Below, piece by piece: positions 12,451 through 24,570 of a DNA stretch of 64,000 nucleotides; the stretch's first letter is position 1, and every line of letters begins with the position of its first letter. The notes beneath the pieces are model-generated. The model was not told the DNA's origin and did no database searches. It saw nothing but the letters and a program-made list of their open reading frames with translations. Origin of the DNA: Epiperipatus broadwayi. Its lineage: Eukaryota; Onychophora; Udeonychophora; Euonychophora; Peripatidae. Position numbers and translations under genes: made by a program. The stretch lies in the NCBI GenBank assembly GCA_028023455.1, contig JAQFVV010006730.1, positions 248,001 to 312,000 of the forward strand, read 5' to 3'.

Positions 12451-14413
12451 AACATTAATTTATAATACATTTATCTTTATTAATATAAATATTATATGAA
12501 TGAACTGGCATGTTTGAGCAAAGTGGAGAATACTATTGATAGCAGAGCTGTCAATAATACCCATGATCAGACTGAGATATGCAATGCATAACACGATCTC
12601 ATTTCCAGATCGTGGTCCATCTCGGCTGCTAGACTCAAAACCCTACTATCCAAACACTTTATTTGTTTTGGAGTAAACCCCGGATGCCAGCTAGTCTAAA
12701 ACTAACATGTTTGGATAGTAGGCCCATAATTCAGTGCTTGAAAAATCCCTTAACTAGCTCAGCTATTTTTTTAATTCAATAACAAAATATTGTTTCACTT
12801 AGTGGCAAAGAATTGACCAACAAATAAAGCTTTAATTTCAAAGAAAGAATTTATTTTAATTAACTTTGATTAACCTAATTTTAAATATCTTATTTAACTA
12901 ATATAACACATGCACATTTATAATTTATGCACTATAATATCTTATGAGAAAGCATTAAATAATATTTGAAATTTAAAATACAATGAAATCAATATATCTA
13001 ATGCATGAACACACACAACCTTTTAAACACACATATTAATAGTTCATCTATGTATGCTATACAGTTCTTAAACTTGACTCTTGAGGCTTTACGAATGTGA
13101 TGGCTACTTTAGAAATAGAAAAAATGTTATTACCTAAGATTTTGAACATGGATACTTCTTGCTGTTTGCTGCTTCTAATAAAGTATTTCGAACCGGTTAG
13201 ATTTGAAGTTTTCTTGTGGAGATTTGATGTTTATTATTCTGAGGCATTTTCTTTAAGACAATTAGATATTGAGCAGCTTCAGGTTGTTATGCAGGCATCA
13301 TTTTTATCAGGTAGGTTGGCTGTTTTCATCGGACTTCAGGCTGGAGAAAGTCATATGTTTTCTGAGGTTTTAACACTGCATTCTTGATTCTGGATATATA
13401 ATAAGATGACTGATATAATTCACTGATAGATTGTACTGAATTGTTATCTCAAACGCAACTCAAACTCCACTCACTGTCCAATAAATATTGACTATTTATG
13501 CATATGATGTGTTGTCATTTTGATATCCTCCACCTATATCTGTTGTTGAAATTCCTTTGATAATCTTTTAATTACATGTTTTTGGAGATCATTTAATTAG
13601 TAGCCATGCAAACATGTTGTTTTTATATTTTTAATTAGTAGCCATCGCTGTGATTTTAAATATATTTTCCCTTCATTTCACATTTAAATATTTATTTTCA
13701 TGTGTTTTTTTTCAATAGGATTTTAACACCCACATATACACACATTTATCATTTCTTTGTTTACTCTCTCACATATATATTTTATTAACAAGCACACATT
13801 AATTTGTCATTTTCGTACCTGTATATTTTATTCTAATAAACTCGATATTAGTTTTAAGATTACCTTTTTTCTTTCTTTAACTTGAATGAAAAGAGATTTA
13901 TATTTTTAAACTTTATGTTACATTTTAACTAATAATAATAATAAAAAAAAAACCTTTTTTACTTCTTTTATGAAACTTTTAGTTTGTTTCTACAGCAAAC
14001 CCCCCTCTCCCCTTTCAATCAATTAATTGTAACTTTTATTTCAAGAACTCTTATACTTTTAACTATTTATTTTAATGAATAATTTTATTGTAATAATTTT
14101 TAGACAAAATTATGTACCAACACAATATTGGTACAATATATATATATGTATGTGTGTGTATAAAAGCATCTGTTATATGTGTGTGTGTTGAAAAGTATTG
14201 TATACTTGTGGTTCAATAAACAATATGTATTCTATTTTAATCAAAGTTTAGCAACAAAACATGAACTATTATATATTACATATGTTTGTATATGAGAGGC
14301 TTGGAACAAAATATAGCATAGTTCATAGTTCCACTATAGTCCTATAATAATCATCTGAATAATGTATGCAGAATGATTTGATATCAAAAATTTGTAAATA
14401 TTTAAATATAAAT
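12451..14413. other. AT-rich DNA with one small hairpin
   Basis: A hairpin at about 12645-12722 pairs CCTACTATCCAAACA with TGTTTGGATAGTAGG. An open frame at 13097-13387 (96 residues) shows no recognisable domain and has AT-driven composition; I do not call it a gene. Otherwise microsatellite scraps (AAT near 13928, TA near 14138). Confidence 0.5.
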
Positions 14414-15015
14414 AAAGACAAAAAATAGATTTCCAGGTTTAAATCCACTTAACAACTTGGGATTGAAGTAAAAAAAGAATCTTATTTTATTAAAAACACA
14501 ACAAAAGATTTATTATAGATTAATGAAAAAACTAGTTTAGCCTCAGGGATATTGTTAATTAGTAGTAATAGATAGTTTCCTGGCAGCAAGAAAAGAGAAA
14601 AAAGTTATCTCTGTTTATCTGGATATAATCTCCTTATTTCTATTCTTTATTATAATAACAATCCATGAAAATATTTAATTCCAACATATATAACTCCCTG
14701 GAGAAGTTTAAAATTATTTTCAGAAAGTCAGGAAAGATGATATTTTTTTAAATTCTCTCACATATATAAAAAATAGCTTTTTGGATTTAAATCTATTTAG
14801 CAACTTGCATTTGAAGTAAAAGAGGACCTCTTTTACTTCAACAAAAAAGCTATTATATAATGGAGAAATTTGTTTAGCTTTAGAGAGACCGTTAATTAGT
14901 ATTAACTGATAGTTTCATGACAACCACAAAAGGCAAAAAGTTACCTTTGTTTACATGGATATAATCTCCTTATTTCTATTCTTAATTATAATAACAATCA
15001 ATAAAAATATTTAAG
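14414..15015 (+). repeat. tandem duplication of an approximately 280-bp repeat
   Basis: Unit 1 (14414-14690) and unit 2 (14758-15015) share TTAAATC..CTTA/TTTA..CAACTTG, a GTTAATTAGTA segment, GATAGTTTC and GGATATAATCTCCTTATTTC in the same order and orientation. Unit 2 carries an extra perfect hairpin, GAAGTAAAAGAGG/CCTCTTTTACTTC, near 14812-14841. A third copy lies inverted at 17926-18046. Class unknown, no coding. Confidence 0.75.
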
Positions 15016-17034
15016 TTAATACATATTTAGATATTAGGTTAGTAATATTTTTCTATTTATCTAACCAATACTATGTTTGCCAAAAGTCTAATATGTAGAC
15101 TAAATCTAAAATTATTGCCATATTTGAAAGTATGCATTTATACAATAATGATGTAAACTGTGCTGAAATTTTACATGTTAATTCTAAAAATAGAATGGGA
15201 TTTTGCTAAACATCAGCTTAGGTTTATATATATATAGGGAAAATGTTTTCATCTAATATTAATATATGAATGAAAAATATATTCATTTCTTGCATAATAC
15301 ATATTTCTATGGGAAAACAGAGCAATACTTATGTATTTTTCAATATCATATATGTAATACCCATGCTAATCCTAATTTTATGCAAACAATTATAAGCTCA
15401 TGATATTCCCAAATGTATATAACTTTATACACCACTCGACTATAATTGCTTAGCAACTTTTTTTACAAGTCATCGATATGCAACTGTAGCCAAGTAGCAC
15501 TAAACAGTAGTGTTATGAACACCCTTGTTTATAATTATATGCATTTCTTTTCTTAATGTTTAATTTTCATTTCTCATGTTAATTCTAATGTAGTTTTTTA
15601 TGTATTTATCTAAAAAGTACTTTAATCTTTTAGTTTAAATTTATATAAAAAATAAAATTCTAGCAGATACCCATATGTATATAAATTGTTGCTTTTAGCT
15701 TATGGTAAATTTTGACGATAGTTGTTTTTATTAATAGCTGATATCTGTTTATTACACCTTAGAGATTGATATGGATTTTAAAAAGTAAAACATTGTGATT
15801 TATATGGGGAAAAAAGAAGTGACATTAATATTCAGTTGTTAGAATAATATCTAAGAATAGAAATCCAGTTATGATTTATGCATCTAATCGCAGTTGTAAC
15901 ACTTCACTCTCGTTATACTAAAACAATTACTATTTTATAAATAAAATATTAATAAAATAGTGGTAGTTAATTAATAAAATATAATAATAAAATAACGAGA
16001 AAAATATTTTTGCGTTGATTAAATCCCATTATTATTTTTCATAGTACTTAATAATAAAATCATAAATTGAAATTTATTATAAATAGTATTTAAGTATTTA
16101 TTTTTACAATTTTAGTATTTTGATGAATAACCACACACACACCATGTAGTATATTCGTCGAGAATGACTTCTCCGATTGCCATACAAATTCTGCACAAAC
16201 TAGAAAGATCAAGCATTTGTAAGAACACGAGCACAACCTAATTTTAAATATTTGACAGAAAATACTAATCAATCAATCACTTTAAAAAAAAAAAATTTCT
16301 AATTTTAGCTTTTTGCATTCACAGATATGAGAAAGGTGAAAAAGAAGAAAAAAGAATTTGAGAAGCAAAAAATAAAATCGCACAATGAATAAAAATAAAA
16401 TATAAAAAATATATATTTACTTGATTGTAGTAAATCTAGAGCAAAATGTTCAGAAATATTAGTTTTAAATAAAACTACTGGTCTAGAATCCATGATTTTA
16501 CTTTTATTTTATTATATTTACTGCAATTAACTTGATAATTCCAGATTATTTTCTAGTAGACATCAGCGAGACAAGATGAGCTTTCTTTTCATAAAACATC
16601 TGCTTAAATTTTTTAAGAATCTGAAGCAATTCTGAAAAATTCATGATGAGTTATATAAACATTTTTAATTACCATTTCCATGTCTTAGACCTTGAAGCCA
16701 AAGAACTGTGATATATATATATATTATGTTTTAAAAAAATCTCCAAGTGCGCTTAAAATTTTTTATATAATCAGTAAATTGGTATCTGTCTTTATTTTTA
16801 GCTTAAAGGTAAAATTTAATGGAAAATCTCATATCAATCGACATCTAACGTGATGGTGTCTTCTCTTTCATGGATTTTATTCACATAATGCTGGAGAGAC
16901 TTTCCCCTTAAAATGTACTTCTCAAAACTTTTGTTTTTCATCGTTATCTACTAATATTTATAATAATAATAACAACAATAGTAATAATAATTGAATGATA
17001 TATTGTTCAGTAATTCATAAGTTTATGCGCTAGT
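15016..17034. other. AT-rich intergenic DNA, nothing recognised
   Basis: No repeat pair, RNA gene or credible coding frame. Short frames at 16090-16493 on the minus strand show no recognisable domain. Confidence 0.5.
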
Positions 17035-17100
17035 AAGTCAGAACTGAAACCACAATTCAAGTGCCTACCATTCTACCACTGTACTGAACTATGCAGAGTA
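17035..17100 (-). pseudogene. tRNA-like remnant
   Basis: On the minus strand GCATAGTTCAGTACAGTGG and GTAGAATGG resemble a tRNA D-arm/A box, and GGTTTCAGTTCTGAC resembles a decayed B box, in tRNA-like spacing. No clean acceptor stem can be drawn. It could be a decayed SINE head or chance. Confidence 0.3.
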
Positions 17101-17925
17101 TTAATGTTTATGATTTACTTTAATTACAGATGTATCATATTTCTATTTATGGAGATCATTGGTCATGTTCTTCATGAAATATCTGATATTTTGCTATCAA
17201 GGATTATGTAAATGTAAATGATGAGACTCTTATCCTTACTATTACAGTAAATGAACATTGAAAACATTCTATTCTTATATGGTGACATTAATATCCTACC
17301 AAATAATTGATAGCCCATATTGTGGCTGGCTAATTATGGCTGAAAATATCATCTTAGATGATTTCATTGCTGTTGCTTACATGGAAGAAATAGCACAGGA
17401 ATTGCAATTTTATGCTCATTTTAATGATTTTTGGAGAATTGACTCAGAAAATTTTGCTATTTAGCAAACTATCAAGTCACTAACACAACTACAAGATAGT
17501 GAGTTAAATTAAAATGAGGAAATATACCGAATTATTAGAAATTGTTAAAAAATAATATTCCTTAGTAATTATACCTTATATATTTAATAATTAATAAGAT
17601 AATGTTGATACACATGCTAAATATTGGGCAAGGAAACTAGACTTCATGCATGTACTATAAAATAAACATGCACTCTCCCATCAATAAATATATTAAAAGA
17701 ATAGATGATCCACCAGTGCTTAGAGCTTATTCTTTAAATAAACCATATTTATTGATGCTGTCAATAAATGTTGGTTTACTTAAAGAACAAACTCTAAACA
17801 TAGGTCAAACACATAAGCTTTTAAAACATTTAATGATGGAAGAGTGCATGTCTATTTTATAGTGCATGTGTGAAAAGTGATTTTCTTGCATAGTATTTTA
17901 TATACCTTATATATATTGAATTAAA
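17101..17925. other. AT-rich DNA, two short open frames of unknown meaning
   Basis: Open frames 17258-17464 and 17650-17862 encode 68 and 70 residues without a recognisable motif, signal peptide or repeat. I see no promoter or splice context that would support them as genes. Confidence 0.4.
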
Positions 17926-18046
17926 TATTATTCATGGACTGTTATTATAATAAAGACGAAATTAGGAGATTATATCCATGTAAGCAGAGATAATTTTAGC
18001 TTTTTGATATTGTCAGAAAACTATCAATTATTCTACTAATTGACAA
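17926..18046 (-). repeat. inverted third copy of the 14414-15015 repeat
   Basis: AGGAGATTATATCCATGTAA (17961) is the reverse complement of the TACATGGATATAATCTCCT segment in unit 2, followed by matching GAAAACTATCAATTA and TACTAATTGA. Confidence 0.7.
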
Positions 18047-18128
18047 GCATATATATTATATATCTTATATAAAATAAAATGTCCATTATGGAATAAATAT
18101 CATAATAAAAATAATAATTAATATAAAA

Positions 18129-18519
18129 GTGACAACATATTAATCAAAACTATGACAAACCAAAGAAGTACTTTCAGTTAATCATTTAACCTTCTTTATC
18201 TGTCATTTAAACTAAAATATAGGGGAAGTAAATGTCATCAAGTGATATCCCAAGATTTTAACATTAGCAGATGAAAATTGCCTCTTTAATTCTTCATGAG
18301 AAGAGAAACCATAATAAAAAGAAAATTATGGAGGCAATTTTCACAAATAAAAATTGAATGTCTGTAATTAATCAACAATCTGTTATTGTTAAAATTCAGG
18401 AATCTTGGGATATGATTTGTTGATGTTTTTTCCCATTGTATATGAATTTAAATGAAAAGGTCAAGTGATTAAATGAAAATAATTGTGATTTGTTATAGTT
18501 TTGATTAATATATTATCAC
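18129..18519. mobile_element. foldback element, family C
   Basis: Left GTGACAACATATTAATCAAA pairs with right TTGATTAATATATTATCAC. Inner pairs include GATATCCCAAGATT with the CTTGGGATATGA segment, and GAAAATTGCCTC with GAGGCAATTTTC. The arms are about 170 bp each around a short centre near 18300. A related fragment lies at 34975-35130. It sits about 40 bp left of PLE copy P2. Confidence 0.75.
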
Positions 18520-19131
18520 TATTATATATATGTAATATTCAAATCTATATATATTGAATGCAGTAAAATTCACACAAATTTAAACACAAGAAAAATACAA
18601 TTCCATAAAATTCTTGGATATTAAAGTTATACATAATGAATACAATTTGGATTATTTTATATCAATAAACCAATTGAAACTAGATGATTTATTTGATGTG
18701 AATCAAATACCTAGAAGTCATAAGTTGTCTAGATTAAAGTCATTTTTATTTTAAAATGAAAAAATATACAAATATTCTAGTGATAAAATAAAAAAAGTAA
18801 ATTTATTTGTTAATGATTTGTTGAAAATTGGTTATAATGAAAATGCCATTATTAATACTATTAAAATATTTAAAGAGAGTCAGCAGTATAATAAAACTAA
18901 AAATAATATCAAAATGAAATGGATTGCAATAACATTTGTATCAGATGAACAAGTTAAGTTTATGAGGAGAATTTATAATGGTTTATATCAAATTGCTTTT
19001 TTCTCAACAAATAATAGAAATAGATTAATTAATAACTCTAAAAGCCAAAATTCAAGTTTTAATCAAAATTGTATTGTATATAAATTAATATGTAAATGCT
19101 GCTTACAATATATTGGTGAATCTAAATGTAC

Positions 19132-19144
19132 ATTAGAAAATAAA
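19132..19144 (+). repeat. 13-bp target site duplication, left copy
   Basis: ATTAGAAAATAAA is repeated exactly at 20328-20340. Both copies fall in PLE coding sequence at the point where the nuclease reading breaks off and resumes. Confidence 0.85.
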
Positions 19145-20327
19145 TAAGGGATTCAAACTCAGATTTTCACATGATCCTCAACTCTCTATGCTATCTCATA
19201 TTGCTGATCCACCTGATCACACACATGTTGAAAAGATAATCAATCACCAATATACATATTTCATGCTAAACCAGCAATCATCAGTTGGTCCAGATTACTA
19301 TCTCCACACATATATACAATCACTACTCAGCTTTATATTAAGATAGCAAATTTTTATATTTTAATGGACAGGCTTCAAACTACTCCAACTCACAATTCTT
19401 CAGCTATCCATTTCATTGAAAATCTGAAGATGGAATGTTCAAAGTGCACATTAGTGTCAAGGTTGTCATCCTACCCATGTTGACGTTAGTCATTCTGACC
19501 CTCACGTACTGGAGAATAATTCATTTAATACATATATGAGGGATGGGCAGACCTTTAATGCACTACATTTCAATATGTAATTTAATACACTGTACAGACT
19601 AAAGCTGAGCACTGATTGTATATATGCATGGTGATAGTAATCTGGACCAACTGATGATTGTTGGTTTAGCATGAAATATGCATATTGGTGATTAGTTATC
19701 TTTTCAACATGTGAATGATCAGGTGGATCAGCAATATGAGATGGCATGAAGAGTTGAGGGTTATGTGAAAGTCTGAGTTCGAATCCTTTATATATTATAT
19801 TTTATATGTGCAGGTGTGTGTAAGCCTGTACAGTGTATTAAATTACATATTGAAACATAGGGTGATAAAGGTCTGCCCATTCATCACATATGTATGTAAA
19901 TGGATTATTCTCCAGTACATTAGGGGTCAGAATGACTAACATCAACATGGGTAGGATGACAATCTTGGAACTAATGTGGGCTTTGAACATTTCCATCATC
20001 AGATTTTCAATGAAATGAATGGCTTAAGAGTTGTGGGTTGGAGTAGTTTGATGCTTGTCCATTAAAGTATGATGAATTGATATTAATATGCTGAGCACTG
20101 ATTGTATATATGTGTGGAGATAATAATCTGGATCAACTGATGATTGCTGTTTTAGCATGAAATATGTATATTGGTGATTATTTATCTTTTTAACATGTGT
20201 GTGATCAGATGGGTCAGCAATATGTGATGACATGGAGAGTTGAGGGTCATGTGAAAGTCTGAGTTCAAATCCCTTATATATTACATCATATATGAGCAGG
20301 TATGTATAAACCTGTACAGTGTATTAA
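19145..20327. mobile_element. compound foldback element (family B'), tRNA-like boxes, 13-bp TSD
   Basis: The element consists of a unit in reverse orientation (19145 to about 19610), a partial forward unit (about 19617-19846) and a full forward unit (about 19847-20327). The forward units end in the same GCCTGTACAGTGTATTAA-type sequence (19829 and 20311). Each contains a tRNA-like segment: GATCAGGTGGATCAGCAAT resembling an A box, and GAGTTCGAATCC (about 19777) fitting a B box. The left unit carries the same sequences inverted. No protein is encoded. The 13-bp duplication resembles reverse-transcription-based insertion more than typical cut-and-paste transposition. Related copies: 30218-30395, 9150-9785, 11978-12358. 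Confidence 0.8.
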
Positions 20328-20340
20328 ATTAGAAAATAAA
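20328..20340 (+). repeat. 13-bp target site duplication, right copy
   Basis: Exact repeat of 19132-19144, immediately after the terminal GTGTATTAA of the foldback element. Confidence 0.85.
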
Positions 20341-20670
20341 ATAAAAGAACGTATGTTTTTATATAAATGAGTTCAAAAAGAGAGACAATCAGGAAAATAT
20401 GAAAATAAATCTTTATCATCTGTTATATTTGATCATAATAAAACTTGTAAACATGGATTTAAATTTGATTATACAAATTGAATCTTGCCACAATAAATGT
20501 AAAATAAAAGAGGCCATATTAATTTTAAGAAATTGTCAAATGTTACTGGATTGGCAATTGTCAAACATTAAAATAACAATTGTGAGAGAACTGAACTGAA
20601 TTGAATTATGGGTGTTATGAAATGATGTCTCATTTTAATTATTCAACATTATATAGTTGACAAAAACTAC

Positions 20671-20696
20671 CAAGATATATGGTTGAAAGTACTTTT
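20671..20696 (+). ncRNA. decayed hammerhead-like 3' motif of PLE copy P2
   Basis: ACCAAGATATATGGTT leads into GAAA (20685-20688) overlapping the palindrome AGTACT (20688-20693). The GAAA-plus-palindrome half is kept; the CTGANGA half looks decayed to CAAGA. Position 3' of the nuclease remnant and just inside the right inverted repeat matches the position of the motif in P3. Confidence 0.4.
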
Positions 20697-20731
20697 AATA
20701 AAATAACTTTAAATTTGTGTGAATTTTACTG

Positions 20732-22086
20732 TAATATATATTGTATTGGGATAGGGTGGATAAAGAAATGGAAAGGTTTGAACTGGGTGATACCTGGGAT
20801 GATGGCAAATCATCACCACTCCCAGTTATTTTAAAATAAAATATCAATAATTTACAAAAGTATATACAAGTAAGATATATTTATAGGGGATCACAAGATC
20901 AAGAGAAACTCAGAGATCATTGTGAGATCATCCAACTAACTGAGAAGAACAATTAAAATAACTATACATCAATCATATATCAACCGGCATTGTGAATGAT
21001 CCACAATAAAATATAATAAAATCAACAGTCAACCTTGTGACTAGGATTGGAAATGGATCTTCTGTAGACCAGGCTAATGATTGAGCCTTTGCCAGCTTGG
21101 GAAATTATTTAAACATAACTTGGATGGGCCATTTTAAGTGCTCAACCATCAGAATACATAAGAATCAAACAATAATGCTGGGACATTAAAACTTGCTGAT
21201 CATCATCAATGCTCAGGCCACTTGTACTGGCCAACTATAAACTTAACTTTTTAATAAGACTAAACTAAAATAAAATATAGTGCATGGGCTTTAAAGAATA
21301 TTTTTTTGTGCCAATCAGGATGATGATTGATTATCTCTGGATGCCCAAACGCACTAAATACAAACTCATTTATATATTCATCCCATGCTCGAATCTAGCT
21401 CAGAGAATATAAGCTCTATTACTGTATGTGACCAAGAAATGATGATTTAATACAATTTTAACAATTAAATACATGTTTATTAATAACAAAAAATGATTAT
21501 TAAGATCTGCAGAATCAGACTTCTGATTTTGAATAGTGTACAAAATTATATACACACCTAAAGTTATTACATTGATTTACAATATTTCTTAATAAGTTTC
21601 TATAAATGTATATATATATCTGTACATAGATGTGCATTTTATAATATACAAGGAATACATTTCAATTAACATAAAATAATCATTAAAAATGATTAAATTT
21701 TATATATGTTATACTTGACAAGCATTGATCTACATACGCACACATACATGCATATGCGGGTAATTTCTGAACATATTTGACTTGCCCTACAATAATACAT
21801 GATTAAGCTTTTAAATTATATTTTAAATAATACAAATACTTATGCTAGGTTTACTAAAACACTTGTATATAGAATTGCACAGATTATTAACAAATTTAAT
21901 TTTGTCAAACAATAAATAATAATTTTTATAATTAATAATTCCATTTTGAATATACATAAAATTTACATATATACAAGTGTATCAATACTAAAAAAATTAG
22001 TTCATCAAATTCTATTACAGCTTTCTTTTATTCTTTTTTAAAAAAAGTATAGTCAATTTTCGAGAGGTTAAAAAGCTTTTCATTAG
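20732..22086. other. intergenic DNA, unclassified, partly less AT-rich
   Basis: 20750-21420 is somewhat richer in G and C than its surroundings and may be an unclassified repeat, but no partner copy was found in the window. 21421-22086 is AT-rich with nothing recognised. Confidence 0.4.
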
Positions 22087-22495
22087 GTTAACCCTTAACT
22101 AATTATAAAAACTGGCAAAACTTTCTATACATATTGCCACTCAGTGCAAGCCAGAGTAATCAATGGATTCCAGAAGACCTGTGCATGCCTACTCATGCAA
22201 TATTCCCAGACTAGTTTCTTGTTTGTGGCCTTTGTCAGTGAGGAGCCTTGGATCTGAGAGCACTGTAAGAACTTGGATAAGTAGGCAATATCCCCAGACT
22301 AGTTTCTGTTTATTGGCCTCTGTCAGTGATAAGCCTTGGATCTGAGAGCACTGCAGCTAGATCTTGGATGAGTATGCACTAGATGGGGATTTTATGCACA
22401 GACCTTCTGGCATCCATTGATTACTCTGGCTTGCACTGAGTGGCAATACATATAGAGAGTTTCGACTGTTTTAATAACAGTTAAGAGCAACCATA
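22087..22495. mobile_element. foldback element, family D, with internal tandem repeat
   Basis: The arms pair over about 80 bases. The best part, TATTGCCACTCAGTGCAAGC through AATCAATGG (22132-22166), matches in reverse complement at about 22413-22450, and weaker pairing extends outward to GGTTAACCCTT/AGAGCAACC. The loop holds a direct repeat of about 90 bp (22199-22285 and 22288-22373): CCAGACTAGTTTCTT, TGTCAGTGA and AGCCTTGGATCTGAGAGCAC recur in order. No coding function; an open frame through it is a by-product. Confidence 0.8.
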
Positions 22496-24397
22496 AAAAA
22501 TGGTGATCATGTTATGTTCATTAACTAATTATAAAAGATTTAAAATGACTATCAAATGAATTATTTAAAAATAACCCACTTTTGTATACAAGTTTATCTG
22601 TGCTTCTCTGCATACAGACACAGCAGCATATGTATAACTTATTTTATTCAGCTGCTGTTTCTCTTGGGCAAGCAGTTTTTGGTCAATCCAGGCAATTATC
22701 ATGATCAAGTAAAATTATATAATTCAGGCATGGTTGCCTTCTGCACTTGGTTCCACTTAGACTTGGATTTGGTAAGCTTCAGATTGGCAAGCTGTTTTCC
22801 AGAACATATTTAATGCTATGAATTTCAACACAAAGAACTGGATCATTTCCTCCATGTGAATCCAAACTCAACTATTGAACTGAAGAGCAGATACTTTCTT
22901 GCATTATTACATCCTCATGTCACTTCATTATATAATTCTACTAGCCATCTCTGCATCTAGCTTTACTGTTGTCATTCTCTGCTACAGTTACCAACTCTTC
23001 CCAAAATATTTTAGCCAACTTACAGCTAGCTCTTCTGCTAACCCCTTTTCAAAAATAGTAAAGCCAAACTGACTGATATTTTTTATCAGTTCTTTTCATA
23101 ATCTTGGTGAGTCAGGTGATAAAAACATAGTGACTATTTTCAATTAACTTTAATCCTTTGGAATTTGACCAAAGGTGTGATCTATATACATGTTTTTTTT
23201 ACCTTAATACCAATTAATTAAAGGATTTCAAAAATAGACATTTTTATAATTATCAGAAAACATGCTTATTTTTAAATTTTCAAAATCAGAATAAAAATAT
23301 TAATTTTTATTCATCAGACCTTTTTTAAATATTTAATTTTATAATAAAATATTATTTTAAATCCAGAGTTATTTAACCCTTTATTATTTTTATTTCAGTG
23401 AATGTAGAAAATATCTACTACAATTGTTGTCTGTGTTTATTTTTACTTTTCCTTTACTTTATATATATATTGAAACAGATATACTGTTCCACGTATATAT
23501 ATTCAAAGGACCCCCCCATTTAAAAAAGACTAGCATGATTTGATCAAATTAAAAAAGAAATAAAGCAAAAAGTTTAAAGTTAAAAGAAAATCATTATTGA
23601 TTTTATAGTTTCAAATTACGATGTAAATAAAAGCTGGAATTTATTAAAAAGATTACATTTTTAATTTTTGGAATGATGTTTTTGAATAAAGTTGATAACA
23701 GCTTGAGGCACTCTTAATAAATTGAAAAACATGGCTTAATCCTCATGCTTTCTTATATATCCTGCTAAAAAGTAGATTATCCAATCATTATGAAGAGAAA
23801 GGCAATCGGACTTAAATGAGAGCTGTGGGATGACTAGGATACATGGGTTGAACTATTTAATGAATCTAAGAATCAGATATATATAGTCAAGTTGCAAGTT
23901 CAGAGTGGATTTTTAAAAAGTTTTTTTTCAGAGATTTTTAGGAGATCAAATAGTTATTTTTTTTTTCAAAGAGATATTTTTTAAGTAGCTGTTAAAGAAG
24001 AATTTTGAAAAAAAGATTTCAATTTTAAAAAGATATTAAGAGCAGTTAAAGAACCTCTAGTAATGATGGAAAAAGAAAACATTATTAAGGAAAACATAGC
24101 AATGGAAGGGTAAATGGTAACAGCTTTTCTCTTCATTCTAAGCCATGGTCCTCCAAGATTTTCCTGGATAGACATCATAGAAAGGAAATAATGCCATTCA
24201 GCTGAAATGCGATGCCCCTTTTTGAAGGCAGTCACATCATGGATATGAAGAAACAAACTGGATAAATGAAGGTAATGATTTTATAAAAATATTCAATACT
24301 ATGTACGTTTATAAAAGACAAGACAAAATGTCCTTCTTAAGCTAAAATTATGTGTGTTTTTAAAAGATAAACAAAATGTCTTTATTATAAATAAAAT
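22496..24397. other. AT-rich intergenic DNA, nothing recognised
   Basis: Open frames at 22556-22813 (+) and 23981-24256 (-) have no recognisable domain. No repeat partner was found in the window. Confidence 0.45.
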
Positions 24398-24570
24398 AAA
24401 AATTATGAATAAATGTAGCTGTCTGAAAATAAGTTCCTTATTGGAAAATTATAAATGAAATTAAAATTATGAATAAATGTAGTTGCGTGAAAATACGTTT
24501 GTTATTGGAAAATTATAAATGAAACCAAAATTATGAAAATCGTTTATTATTGATAAAGTATAAATGAAAC
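24398..24570 (+). repeat. 64-bp tandem repeat, three units
   Basis: AAAATTATGAATAAATGTAG starts at 24399 and 24463; a third AAAATTATGA starts at 24527, giving a 64-bp period. The third unit lacks its middle part and resumes at TTATTATTGATAAAG. Short related segments occur just upstream (24320-24398). Confidence 0.85.

Larger units (their letters stand above)
18690..20600 (+). pseudogene. PLE reverse transcriptase end plus GIY-YIG nuclease, interrupted (P2)
   Basis: The first part (about 18690-19144) reads LSRLKSFLF, then a helix region, then NRLINNSKSQNSSF and IVYKLICKCCLQYIGESK; the VYKLIC..C..YIGESK block is the GIY-YIG core with its cysteine pair. The reading stops where the foldback element begins. 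After the element, from 20341, the missing C-terminal part resumes in pieces: SLSSVIFDHNKTCKHGFKF, then ESCHNKCKIKEAILIL, matching the C-terminal half of GIY-YIG domains of PLEs. Removing the insertion and one 13-bp duplication would bring the two halves together, but further frame changes remain. The protein would cut target DNA during retrotransposition. Confidence 0.8.
18561..20731 (+). mobile_element. Penelope-like element copy P2, framed by inverted repeats
   Basis: A perfect 24-bp inverted repeat bounds the copy: 18561-18584 (begins CAGTAAAATTCACAC) and 20708-20731 (ends GTGTGAATTTTACTG). Inside are the C-terminal end of the reverse transcriptase, a GIY-YIG domain, and a 3' remnant of the hammerhead-like motif. 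The 5' reverse transcriptase core is missing, so the copy is truncated. Inverted terminal pieces are a known feature of PLE insertions. A foldback element (19145-20327) has since split the nuclease region. Confidence 0.75.

Noticed and set aside
13097-13387. 96-residue open frame
   Set aside because: No domain, homologue signature or splice context that I can recognise; length is expected by chance in a window of this size.
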